From Azorinus chamasolen (lineage: Eukaryota; Mollusca; Bivalvia; Cardiida; Solecurtidae): 64,000 bases of DNA. The notes under the pieces are model-generated. The model saw only the letters and a program-made list of their open reading frames with translations. It did no database searches and was not told the origin of the DNA. Where the stretch lies: assembly GCA_963576725.1 (NCBI GenBank), contig OY755244.1, positions 30,818,006 to 30,882,005 of the forward strand, read 5' to 3'. How positions within the stretch are numbered: position 1 is the stretch's first letter; each line of letters opens with the position of its first letter. Below are positions 32,403 through 44,300 of the stretch, piece by piece. Both the position numbers and the translations under genes were made by a program.

Positions 32403-32602
32403 CAGCAGAACCTGTCTTCAGCTGCCATCAAAAAGAGGTCTAATTATATATCTGTAAGGCAGGTGGTTGCTTGATGCAGGTCAAAAGTAATGCAGAAAGC
32501 TTTCAGCATTACTTTTGCCCTGCATTAATTATGTAAGCAGCCATCTGTTTTTAACACTCCTATGTTCAATAAATGAATGGCCGTTTAAGACATGTTCTAC
32601 TG
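32403..32602. mobile_element. MITE C4
   Basis: The ends CAGCAGAACCTGTCTTCAGC and GCCGTTTAAGACATGTTCTAC TG pair imperfectly. Hairpin with AAAAGTAATGCAGAAAGC. Confidence 0.7.
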
Positions 32603-32674
32603 TACTTATTTCAAGAGCGGGTATATCAAAGGGTGTGACTTTAATCCTTTAAACGCGGGACTCGCATGTATTGT

Positions 32675-32755
32675 AATCTGCAAACAGTGTAGACCCTGGT
32701 CAGAGGAATCACAGAGGAGCCCTCTGATCAGGGTATACACTGTTCTTTTTTTCAT
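32675..32755. mobile_element. MITE E core
   Basis: GCAAACAGTGTAGACCCTGG ... CTGATCAGGGTATACACTG. Confidence 0.65.
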
Positions 32756-33099
32756 TCAGAATCGTGTAGCAAGTTTAAGCCTTTCATATTGATGGATTCT
32801 ATAGTTAACACGGGTGGGTTATGCCATTCTGAAAGTCAACGTTCTAAGGGATGTACCCAAGGCTTCCTTGATACAGTTGACCTGGCATATATGATTTATC
32901 TGCATACTAAAAGCTTTTACATGTACCAGTCTGTATGCGTGCACAATAAACGGATTTAATTTTTTTGAAATCATTCAAGGTGAAATATCATATGTATGTT
33001 GTTGTTGCTGTTTAAAATGACGTCGGAGTAAAATACGTTGTGTAAAGGTTGCTTAAAAACCCAGGAAATTCGTGATATGTTGGTTTACTATTAATACGA
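32756..33099. other. Intergenic, no gene seen
   Basis: No recognised repeat. Confidence 0.4.
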
Positions 33100-33236
33100 G
33101 CGGGTCGGTTGGCATGGGTTGGTTTGGGTTGGTTTTGGGTTGGTTGGGGTGGGATGGGTGGATTTGGGTGGGGTGGGTATGGGTGGGATGGGTTGGGACG
33201 GGATATGGGGGTGGGGGATTGGGGGGGATGGTGGTT
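33100..33236. repeat. G-rich GGGTTGG/GGGTGGG repeat
   Basis: Many G triplets separated by one to four bases, so G-quadruplex formation on the plus strand is possible. Open frames through it are a composition artefact. Confidence 0.85.
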
Positions 33237-33302
33237 GTTCTCAGAAATATCTCTTTTTTTATCTAGAAAGAGAAAACAATCGTGACAGTGTCCTTTTGCA
33301 TT

Positions 33303-33757
33303 TAACTCTTTCCTTTATGCAAATATATATCTACAAACGCAAATATATATCTACACACGCCCTGTTTGCTTATGAACTTACATAGGTCTGTTCCTACAGT
33401 TTTTGTCTAAGCCAACAATTGCCTTTCAATGTTTTACCGTATAAAGTTAAATTAAAGAATATTTATTGAGTGTTTAAGTGCGAAAATCGTTCATTAAGTA
33501 AAAGGGTTAAAAGGGACCACTGTTACATCAGATAACAAGTTTCGTTAACCCGTTTCCTGATAGAGACAAATGATGACGCCTTCTGTTGGGAGTCGTCTGG
33601 ACAGGGTCTGCTCTGTTTGCTAGTAGAATATATAAATCTGATTCTACAGTTTCTGCAATATCCAAAGTTTCGTGTGTTCATATACCATTATAAAAACTCT
33701 AATTGATGTGCATGGTGTCATTATTTCTTAGATAACTATTCCCCAGGTCAATGGTTA
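33303..33757 (+). mobile_element. Two partial MITE A copies
   Basis: 33303-33511 has lost its core (a duplicated AAATATATATCTACA sits in its place) and ends AAGTAAAAGGGTTAA. 33545-33757 starts TTAACCCGTTTCCTG and keeps only the right hairpin arm. Confidence 0.65.
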
Positions 33758-33924
33758 AATCAAATAATGCGGCAGGATGGTGTAATATTTCGTGTAATGC
33801 ATAAATTAGTGATGCACAACATGTGTGCAATACGAGTACATTTTGTATTGAAAAGTGCAATGCATAATCTATTATATATGATCCCTTACAAAACTAAATT
33901 TTCAGAGTGCAATAGCCCATCAGT

Positions 33925-34092
33925 GTTTAACTATGGAGCTCACTCAGTATGACAGACTAAGCTTGCTTAATGATTTTGAATGATAGACAGTGTAGATCCT
34001 TATCAGAGGGTTCCTCTAGGAGCCCTCTCAGAGCTTTGTCTACACTGTTTGTTAATGTCAGTACATGCATGACCCCGTACTCAAAGGGTTAC
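33925..34092. mobile_element. MITE E, nearly complete
   Basis: Starts TTTAACTATGGAGCTCAC, core 33988-34052 with apex GGTTCCTCTAGGAGCC, ends ACTCAAAGGGTTAC. Gives the best view of E termini. Confidence 0.7.
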
Positions 34093-34170
34093 CACAATTA
34101 TGATGAAAACAAACCCTGCTCAAACTCTGATCTGCTGTACAGTTTACTTGCTTCTGATTCGTTCAAGACC

Positions 34171-34398
34171 TTAACCCATTACCTCATATGCTATTTTTAG
34201 ATCCAATATATTTGAATAAATCTACCGAAAAGGAGCATTTACTAGAGAAAGGGATTTTATTTTTAGAATTTTGTAGTTCTGAAACTATTGTGATAAATAA
34301 AGCATTTGCTCCTTATGAGCAAATGCTTTATTTATCACAATGGTTTCAACCGGTGACTTTTGCAGATGCGTCAAAAGGTGTCAATATGAGGGAATGGG
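34171..34398. mobile_element. MITE B
   Basis: TTAACCCATTACCTCATATG start. Palindrome 34279-34350 (arms to TTATCACAATGGTTTCAA, apex GCTCCTTATGAGC). Right end AGGGAATGGGAT has lost TTAA. Confidence 0.8.
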
Positions 34399-34419
34399 AT
34401 ACGAAACTACTGACCGGGT

Positions 34420-34490
34420 GTCAAACAGATTGGATCCTTCTTAGACACCGAGTAACTCGGCATCTCATCTAGATCCAAGCTGTTTGCACA
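34420..34490. mobile_element. MITE D core
   Basis: TCAAACAGATTGGATCC ... ATCCAAGCTGTTTGC around CGAGTAACTCGG. Confidence 0.65.
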
Positions 34491-34568
34491 TGCGAGTCAC
34501 GCCATGGCTTAGCAGGGAACTCTTCAAATGAGGTCCTGTATTTCAAAATGTAAAATTAACGCCATGTA

Positions 34569-35351
34569 CAGTAAAACTTGTCTAAAAGCGACCTCCCAAG
34601 ATGAGTCTAATTCTGGACTTTTAAGAATGGAATAGAATAGAATAGTTTACTTGACATAATCTGATACAGTTTCTAGTCATACAAATATACATAATAAATA
34701 AACATGACATGTTTATGCAGGATGAAATGTATGCAGAAAGCTCCTCTAGAAGCTTTCCGTGTTACTTTTATCCTGCATTAACACGTTCCTTCATACAATA
34801 CGTGCTTTCTCGCATTTGCAAATAGAGTAGACCCAGATCAGAGGGCCTTTCTGATCAGGGTCTGCTCTGTTTGCCTATGAAACAATATAGATATGATTCT
34901 GTCATGTCCACAAATGTAAGGGGCAAACATATACAATATAACTTAAGCGACGTGATATTGCTTGAATACTTAATTCTTAAAACAGCACGCGGTTCCTTAA
35001 TGCCGAGCAATAGCAATGTAGGAAGCTCTTGTAGTAGCTTTCTGAATTACTTTTGACCTGCATGAAGCCACCGTCTGCTTTAACCCATTCCCTCATAGGC
35101 TGTTTTAGACACAACCTCTTTGAATTAATCTACCGAAAAGGAGCATTAACTAGAGGAAAGGAAAATTTTATTTAGAATTTTGTAGTTTGAAACCATTGTG
35201 ATAAATAGAGCATTTGCTCCTATAGGAGCAAATGCTCTATTTATCACAATGGTTTCACATAGTGACTTTTACAAAGTCGTCAATATGAGGGAAAGGGTTA
35301 AAGAGTCAGAATTATTCCTCTTGTTGGTAGTCGCTTAAGACAAGTTCACTG
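34569..35351. mobile_element. MITE C carrying later insertions
   Basis: The ends CAGTAAAACTTGTCTAAAAG and TAGTCGCTTAAGACAAG TTCACTG are flanked by TA on both sides. Inside are two hairpin regions (34717-34780 and 34995-35075), an A fragment (about 34785-34900) and a complete B (35080-35302). Confidence 0.75.
35080..35302. mobile_element. MITE B nested in C, intact
   Basis: TTAA 35080-35083 and 35299-35302. Perfect palindrome about 35190-35260 with apex GCTCCTATAGGAGC. Confidence 0.9.
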
Positions 35352-35353
35352 TA

Positions 35354-36620
35354 CAGTTAGTACACTGTGTCATATATAACACAAAAAGAGGAGAAAATTG
35401 TATGAATATATGTTGAATGTATATGTAAATATATATATAGGTAAAACATATTTAACCGAGCAATGAGTGGTTTACATAAGAACCAGACCTGTGCGAAACC
35501 ATAGTGTGTGTGAGTGTACTTTTCCAGTCACTGAGGTAAGCAGTGAATCAGAGGGTTACTTTCCCAATGAGTGATCAATTTGGATAAATCAACTCAGAGT
35601 GCAGCTATTATATACCAACTTCCAATTCCCCCAGAAAGTCGTATATTCCCTCGAGTGCGTTGTAAATAGCAAAGGTTTCAACCAGTTCAAGTTAAACCTA
35701 AATGCATTCTGGAAAAAAACACCCAGTGAAATTTGAAACTAGGAATATAAAGTCATGCGCATACGACACATATACAAGAAATGCTGCAATGAAGGGCACT
35801 ACTATCCGAGTGATAATCAACGACCTGGAGACTCGTAAGTTACTCGTAAGTTACTGTATTTGGTCCCGCACTCTAATCGATACGAATGTGCGCCGCTTTT
35901 AGTCATACCCAAAGTGACGGTAGTGTCCCTTTATATTTGTCTCCCTTGTTGCTACGACGCACCTGCCCATACAGGTACAATGTTTACAACTTGATATTCA
36001 TAAATATATCAATATTGCCATTTAAACAGAATTGATACCCATGACAGTCACTTAAATGAGACCTTGAATTAAAATTTAAGACGATTTTTATGATTGCATT
36101 TTCATAAGGACCCGCAAATAATTCTTTATGCACCATAAAACGGTCATGTCAAAGAGAGTTGAGCCATTTCGGATATGCACTAGTAGACGTACATACACCA
36201 ATCTACGAACAAAACAGATTACATCGCTGGTCAATATCTTTTTTTACAATATAATACACATATAGAAACTGTATGAAACGGTAACTATTGTTTAACATTT
36301 AAAGAAGATTCACAAACTTACAGAATATTATATGTGATCAAATTAAGAAAAAATGTGAAAAACGATTTTTTCTGGGGTCTAGGGACAAGGTCACACCTAC
36401 TAGAAGTAGAAAGAAGAATGGTGCAAGGTCCTGGGAAAGTCTGGTTTTCGTGGTATTGCCATGTCTCTTGTCTTACAAGATAAAATCTGTGCACTTTGCC
36501 TAGTTTCATTTTCAACATGCTTACAGATAACCATAGTGTATTTCTTTGTAGAAATGATGAACTCTTTTAGAAGTTAACAGAAATCTCTGAAGTAGTCTTC
36601 TCCAGTCTATAGCCATAGTC
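35354..36620. other. Upstream region of the CCDC162-like gene
   Basis: Apparently low-copy sequence, a reasonable place for the promoter and 5' untranslated exons. CACTGAGGTAAGCAG at about 35531-35545 could be a leader-exon donor and TTCAACATGCTTACAG ending near 36526 an acceptor before the ATG. No TATA box or initiator was assigned. Confidence 0.35.
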
Positions 36621-36757
36621 ATGGCTTTGAACGTGGCTGATTTATACAATGTGACCAGCACAGAGAAGGTCCTTGACCTACAAAAAGATTTGAAAAAAGA
36701 ACTCGAGGAGTTGCAGCAAGAAATTGATGAAAATGAGTCACCTTCAAAAGCAATCAG
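36621..36757 (+). CDS. CCDC162-like exon 1
   Basis: ATG at 36621 in GCCATAGTCATGG; 45 codons plus two bases; donor CAG/GTTTGTG. Begins MALNVADLYNVTS. An upstream start cannot be excluded, but no in-frame extension looks coding. Confidence 0.75.
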
Positions 36758-38135
36758 GTTTGTGAATTTTGAATATGAAAGTAATGTGACAAGCTTGTAA
36801 ATATTTTGAACTCTATTGTTATTTTTTGTTTTAGTTTGAAAAGGAATGTGAGAGTTTAAAATCACTTCCGCATTATCTTGAAAATGTCCAACTGTTTAAC
36901 TGTAATCTTTGCACATGTAAATTCTTTTTCTTACTTGTTCTTTTGTCATTAATAAAGATGGAATCATATTTTCCCATGTAGAAATAAATGCCATTATTCA
37001 TAAACCCTTTTAAGTGCAGGAAACAAGTGTACTGTCATTTGAAACTGTGAAGACCCAGATCAGAGAAATTTTTTTCAGCTCTGTACCACTGCCAAAGGAA
37101 GTCACTTTCTACAAAGAAGAGAGGAGACTCATCCTGGAACGTGCAATGGAGGTAATATTTTATAATATATAACTTAACCCTTTACTCTATATAAATACGC
37201 CTTTCTATGCCTTTGCAAACAGAGTAGACCCAGATCAGATGGCTTCTATAGGAGCCATCTGACCAGGGTTTGCTCTGTTTGCTTATGATATACAATGTAA
37301 TATAGATTTGATTTTACAGTTTTTGCCATGCCCAAAAATACCTGTGTCCACTGTTTTCTAGCTCTCTTTGAATACTAAATTGTAAACATGGAAACTGCGG
37401 CCTTTTACTTAATCAGTCTACTTTTCTCACTTCCTGTATGTATCAGTTCGATTGCTTCCTTAACCTTGAATATGCAGCCTACGTTCACATTTCTTCTATT
37501 TCACAAGAGCTGTCTGATATAAGTCTGTTCTATATGCAAAGATGTCAGAATGTATATGTACAAAAGAAATGATTAATTGATGCTATAACAGGAAAAGAGG
37601 AAAATCTGTTTTGAGAAATAAAACAGACTTTAATATTTTGCAAAATGAAAATTACACAGTTTTGAAAGGATATTTCCTTTATGTCATAGAGACACCTTTT
37701 CATGCCTTGCAAACCGAATAGACCCAGATCAGACAGCTCCTATAGGAATTGTCTGATCAGAGTCTGCTCAGTTTGTTTATGGAATTATATAGACAAGATT
37801 CTGCAGTTTTTGCCATGGTAAAAATTTCCTATTTTCATAGGCGAATATAAAAGTTCAGCAAATATGTCATTATTTCTTGCATGAAATTAAGAATATTCAT
37901 GAGGTAAAAGGTTAAATGAGACATTCAGTGTTATTGCTTTTCTTGTTCAGGTCAGTCAAGCTCAGCCACTGGTCATACAGGCTGAGGTTATGAAGGAGGA
38001 AATGACAAACACAGAATGTAGAGAGTACACGCCAGAAAGTCTCCCACTTCTGCTACTACAGGTAAGTAACATATTCTCCCTAATACCCACCTTTGGTAAT
38101 AAATGCCCCTTACTTCGGTTGGTGTTTGGGATGGA

Positions 38136-38226
<91 letters not shown>

Positions 38227-38253
38227 GTGATATCTATCTATCTATCTATGTGA

Positions 38254-38331
<78 letters not shown>

Positions 38332-41300
38332 AGTCAATCAGAGAGCAGGTGGTTGCTTAATGCAGGATGAAAGTAATAAAGAGGAGCTTTCTGCATATCT
38401 TTCATCCTGCATTAAACTACTGTCTTAAATATCCAGACTTAGAGTTAGTTTGTATGATTGCTGTTGACATTTTTTTTATTGCATTTTGATATAGTTTAGA
38501 TCCTCTTTATGTATTGTAAAACACTGTCATGAATGTTTCAGCATTTCACTGACCGCATACACCATTTAGTCCAGTGTAAATACCTGCATTTACTGCGATG
38601 GAAGAGGTTCTGTCAGAATACAGCAACTATAGAGGCCTTACATCAAATCTACCAGAAAAGAATGAGGTAGGGTAGACTTAGGTTGTCTCATCCAATTACC
38701 GGGTACCTTGATGAGTATTAGTTGCAAGATTTCACCATTTATAAATATCATTTTAATTCTGGTATTAATACAGAAAAAAGGACATTTATTGTCATAGCAA
38801 ACTTTACAGAATTAAATCTATAACATGTAAGCAAATAATGCAAACAGAGTAGAACCATATTAGATGGATCCTGTAGAGCCACCTGATCAGGGTCTGCTCT
38901 GTTAACTTTTAGGATATCTTAGATCTGATGTTATACTATCTGGTACAGCTATGTATTTACTTGTTTTATATAGCAGTATAAAATGATTACTTAACCTTTT
39001 CCTCCATAAATACGCCTTTCTACGCCTCTATAATAACCATTTCTTGAAACCATTGTGATAAATAGATCATTTGCTCCTATAGGAGCAAATGCTCTATTTA
39101 TCACAATGGTTTCAAACTACAAAATTCTAAAATTTTCCTTTTCTCTAGTTAATGCTGCTCCTTTTCGGTAGATTTATTCAAAGTGGTTGGATCTAAAAAT
39201 AGCCTATGAGGGAATGGGTAAATGTTCATAATGGTTGGAGTATTCAATGAATATTCATGTAGTAAAGGGTTCATTCAATTATTTCATACAGGAGCTTGTG
39301 TAGAGCTATTAACCCGTTACTCCATGAATATTCAGGAGCCATCTGGTCTTGGTCTACTCTGTGTGGAAAGTTGTTAAAAGGCATCTCAATGAAGTGAATG
39401 GTTTATCACATCTAGCAATGATTCTAGTTACTTTTATATTTCAGTCACATTCTAGCTGAGTTCAATGACTGTGTTCAAAGAGCGAACAGGCTGTCAGTGG
39501 CTAGGGAGTCTTTTCTGTGTAAGACCGATATTGTTCTCTCTGTTGTGAAGATGGAAGATCTGCTAATCTACCTGCGCTGGCTCGTCTGCCATCTACACTC
39601 AACGAAAAAATTCAGTCAGTATCTCAGGGTAAGTACAATCAAACCTTACTTAACTCAATGCCTCAGGAAAATCCATGTAAGAAATAATAAATATGAATAT
39701 TTATTACCCCTTTCCCTGTTCAATATTCTTGAAAGAAATAATGACATCATGAACATTGATTAGATCAATTTTTATAATGGTACATGTATACAGGAATTGT
39801 GTGTGTTTTTATAAACTGTTGAGTCAGATCTATTATAATTTCATAAGTAAAGAGAGCAGATCTTGATCATACAACTCCAACAAGAGTTGGTCTGCTATGT
39901 TTGCAAAGGCATGGAAATGCATTTATATGAAGGAAAGGGTTAACTCAAGTTTTATAATGTGATTTTTTTTTTCCATGACAGAAATTGTAGAATCATATCT
40001 ATATTATATGAGAAGGGAAGTGAGTAGACTCAGATCAAACAGCTCCTACAGGGGCCATCTGATCAGAGCCTACTGTGTTTGCAAAGATGTTCAAAGGTAC
40101 TGGTACATTTCTCAAATGCAGTCATGTATCATAAATTATTGTGTATCCAGAGTAATGAAGGTTTGTATTCAAATACTAAAATCCAGATAAGATGCATAAA
40201 TTTAAACATTTTTTCGGGAATGGCTTCTTTATTTTTCCACCAAACCATATTCTGTGACCACTTGTTAGAATTGTCTCCTGAGCGATTCTAATGAGTGGTC
40301 ACAGTATAGGGTTTGGTAGAGAAATGACCATTTTAGTATTTGGGTATGCACCGTTATCTGTAGCCCTGCGTATATCTTCAAGATGATTCTAATGAGTGGT
40401 CACAACATAGGGTTTGGTGGTGAAATAAAAAGAGAATGTTTTAATTTATGCATCTTATCTGAGCCTCTGTGTATTGATCAAATTAATTCTTCAGGTTGTA
40501 CAATGGATGCATATTCTACACAAAGGGGAGATCACTCCCCCTGTCAAAGAGGACATAGAGCAAGAGGAAACATCTAGTGTAACCAAAATGGCTTCTCGCT
40601 ATCAGGATGATGCCAGTGGATTGTTTGGCCGCCCCAAGTCTGGGGCGTCCCGACCAAGCTCAGCAGCATCACCTAGAAGTCACACCCCCTTGCCCACACC
40701 ACCGGCTATCAATCCAACATTGCTAAGTACTACACCCATGCCGTCCTCAGCCTTGGCATATGCTGCAGCTGCCTCTGGTGGAGGTATAGCCACAGATGAA
40801 GAATCTCTTGGCATACCTCTGAACGTAATTGACTTCCAGTCACTGAAACCACACCTGGCCTTTCTGCTCAACATTTATGGTGTCACTTTTGTAAGTAAAG
40901 ATAATTTTTAGTTTGTCTTAGCCCTTATCCTCCTAAGTGTGAACTGACTCGCATTTGCAAACATTTTTGGATCCAGATGAGACGCCAAGTAACACAGCAT
41001 ATCCTCAGGATCCAAGCTGTTTGACACTCAATCTGTAGTTTCTCAAAAGCATCAACAAATAAAAAATTGCAGTAGATCTACATTGGAGCTTGAGCAAATA
41101 CAATTTTTTAGCAGGACAAGTGTTTAGAAAATATCTTATGCCTTAACCCTTTCCCTTATATAAATTCCTTTTCACACATTTGCAAACAGAGAAGACCCAG
41201 ATCAGACAGCTCCTATTGTTTGCTTTTGGCATGATGTAGATCTGATTCTACAGGTTTTGTCATAGCAAAACATTCCCTTGAAAAGTTTACCTTATAAAAA

Positions 41301-44300
41301 TTGAGCTTATCAATATTAATGTTGTCATTATTTCTGACATGAATACTGAACAGGGAAAGGGTTAAGATTAATTCTTTGCACACTAAGTAAATATTACCTA
41401 CTTCAGTTCTAACGGTACATTTCTTTTAAAAAATGAATATCAGATCTGAGTCTTATCTGTTTGCAAAGGTGTAGAAAGGTGTAGAAAATAACAGGTAACA
41501 ACTTTCAGATGCTTAATTTCACTGAGCGCAAAATTACTTATTGTTGTTGTCATTTCTTTTAAAACATTTTGTTTTAAATGAAGAGTTGAGCTATATGAAT
41601 GCAAATTTCTAAGGGATAAACAGCAGACATAGGACTAGAGGTTGAAATAAACAGTCAGGTCCCTGATCAGGCGGTGGTGTCCGATATGGGACTGCACTCT
41701 GCATTTTTGTCATTTTACATTTTTACTTCATGACCTGAATTTTTATAATGGAGTACATGTATCTAGGTTTTGGCAGAAACTTTAGAATCAGATCTATAGT
41801 ATTCCATAAGTAAACAGAGAGCAGACCCTGATCAGATGGCTCCTACAGGAATAATCTGATCTGGGTCTAACCTGTTTGCAAATGTGTGAAGAGGAATTTC
41901 TATGAGATAAACTATTTTAGCACTTTGGATCTGTTGATGGTGACCTTTGCAAACAGTTTTGATCCAGATGAGGTGTCAGATAATTCAGTGTCTCAGCAGG
42001 ATCCAAACTGTTTTATGTTTTAACCCATTACCTCATAGGCTATATTTAGATCCAACGACTTTGAATAAATTTACCGAAAAGGAGCATTAACTAGAGAAAA
42101 GGAAATTTTTAGAATTGTGTAGTTTGAAACCATTGTGATAATATAGGAGCAAATGCTCTATTTATCACAATGGTTTAAAAAAGTAACTTTTACAGAGGTG
42201 TAGAAAAGGTGCATTTATGGAGTAAAGGGTTAATCATGTTTTTTAAAACAAAAGGAAGAAAATTAAAAATTGAAGCAGATAACATATTTTGCAGACTACA
42301 ATATTTGACAGTTAAAGGATTAACCCGTATATATATACACCGTTTTACACCTTTGCAAACAGAGTAGACCCAGATCAGACATTCTGTAGGAGCCAACTGA
42401 TCGAGGTCTGATCTGCTTGCTTATAAAATAACATTTCTGCAGTTCCTGGTAAAAAATTCTTTGATGCTGTTACTAAACTTCACGAAATCAATATTCATAC
42501 AGTAATTATTTCTGATATGAATATTCATGATGGAAAGTGTTAAAGACCAACAATCTTCTGAGTGACATCTTTAGCGCTCCGGCTGCTAAAAAGTGTCATT
42601 TGCTGCATTTTTTGCAGTAACAAAAAGTTGGTATTGTAATGAGATGCAGAGTTTCTTGGTGCCAATCTCATCTGAATCCAAACTGCTTACATAGGTAAAA
42701 GATTCACCAAGTTAGAGAAGACACATTACATTACATAATTGCACTTATTTTCTTTAGAACCTAGATGGCATTAAGAATACAGCTGATGAGATGGAGATGT
42801 TTGCTGCCATTAACAGAAAGTTCCGACAGCTCTTCCAGAGACAGGAGCATATGAAGACCTTCAAAACTTATGACAGAATTGAGGTAAGTGTTTGCACTGC
42901 AGATATTATAATTACCCTATACATGTATATTGACAGCCAATTTCAGCAAACAGTGCAGGCCCAGCTCAAACTGTTCCAGAAAGATCACTTTGATAAGGGT
43001 CCACACTATTCACTACTCCATTAGTTTCATTAAATGCACTCCCTCACATAAACACCTTTTCATGCCTTTGCAAACAGAGAAGACCCACATCAGACAGCAC
43101 TTATAAGAGCCATGTGATCAGGGTCTGCTCTGTATGCTTATAAAATTATAATAGGTTACACTGTATAGCCATAAATCAGTGCTCGGTCACCCCCACTTTG
43201 GTGGTTAACTGTTTTATTTCCATTTTCAAACTAAATTTTGCTACTTTATAGTCTACACTTGCTACAAAGTATCTAACCATTTCCTCCATGATTATTTAGG
43301 TAAAAAATAATAACACCATGAATACAGATCAGATGACATATGAACACAGGAAGTTTGGGTCATGACAGAGTCTGTAGAATAAGATCTATATTATACCATA
43401 AGCAAACAGAGCAGACCTTGATCAGACAGCTCCTATAGGAGCTGTCTGATCTGGGTCTACTCTGTTTGCAAAGGCATTGAAAGGCATATTTATGGAGTAA
43501 AGGTTTAAATATCACAATGAAAATAACATACAGTGAAATCCCGCTAATGCGACCACCTAAAAGAGGTATAATTCTGGGTGTTAGATGAAGGTGGTAGCTT
43601 AATGTAGGACAAAAGTAATGCAGAAAGCTCCTAGAGGAGCTTTCTGCATTACTTTTGCCCTGCATTAAGCAACCACCTGCTTATAGAGACACTCATATTT
43701 ATTCATTAAGTGGTCGCAATAGCGGGGTACTACTGTATTCATTGGTAATTGCATCAGTGTAGACCCAGGTTTTAAACTGTTTGTCCGTGGGTTTGTCTTA
43801 AACTTTAAGTTTGGCCATAACGTTTGCTCTATTAGAGATATTTACTTCATACTTTACATGCATACTCATTATATAAATCTGAAACTATTGAATGGTGCCA
43901 TGGTTATGACAGTGTAAAAATTCAAGGTCAGAGTTTAAAATATTGGTCAAAGTGCCTGTTTGGGATATTGTGCTTTACAAGCACATCTGTATTTATTTTA
44001 TTTCTCTTCAACAATGCAGTTACAGTGTTAAACAGTTCAGATTCCGAGATACTGAATTACTTGGCATCTCATATGGATCTAAAGTGTTTACATAGGGGAT
44101 CACAAATTCACTGCTACATGTAAAGAATTAAAACAAATATGTATATTGTAACTAAAGTAAACAGTAATTTAACTATTTAAACAGCCGAGCAATAAGCAGA
44201 GGGTCTCGGAGGTAAGATTAATTGTAATAATAACTAATATCAATATTTGTGTATGCTGTAGTGATTGTGTCAGCTTTTAATTAAAGCTACTTTGTTAATG

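Noticed and set aside
33072..33385. Gly/Trp/Val-rich open frames
   Set aside because: Artefact of the GGGTTGG/GGGTGGG repeat.
35190..35260. Intrinsic transcription terminator
   Set aside because: The stems are MITE hairpins without a following T run, and this is a eukaryotic genome.
35702..35902. 66-residue plus-strand open frame upstream of the large gene
   Set aside because: No recognisable domain or splice support; not called as a gene, though the region could be transcribed as leader.
36521..36865. 114-residue minus-strand open frame
   Set aside because: Antisense to exon 1 of the CCDC162-like gene; Ser-rich shadow of its Glu/Lys-rich codons.
37990..38333. Two overlapping open frames rich in Leu-Ser-Ile-Tyr
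   Set aside because: The ATCT microsatellite read as codons; the first also runs through the donor of exon 3.
40680..40874. Minus-strand open frame
   Set aside because: Shadow of exon 6 in the opposite strand.
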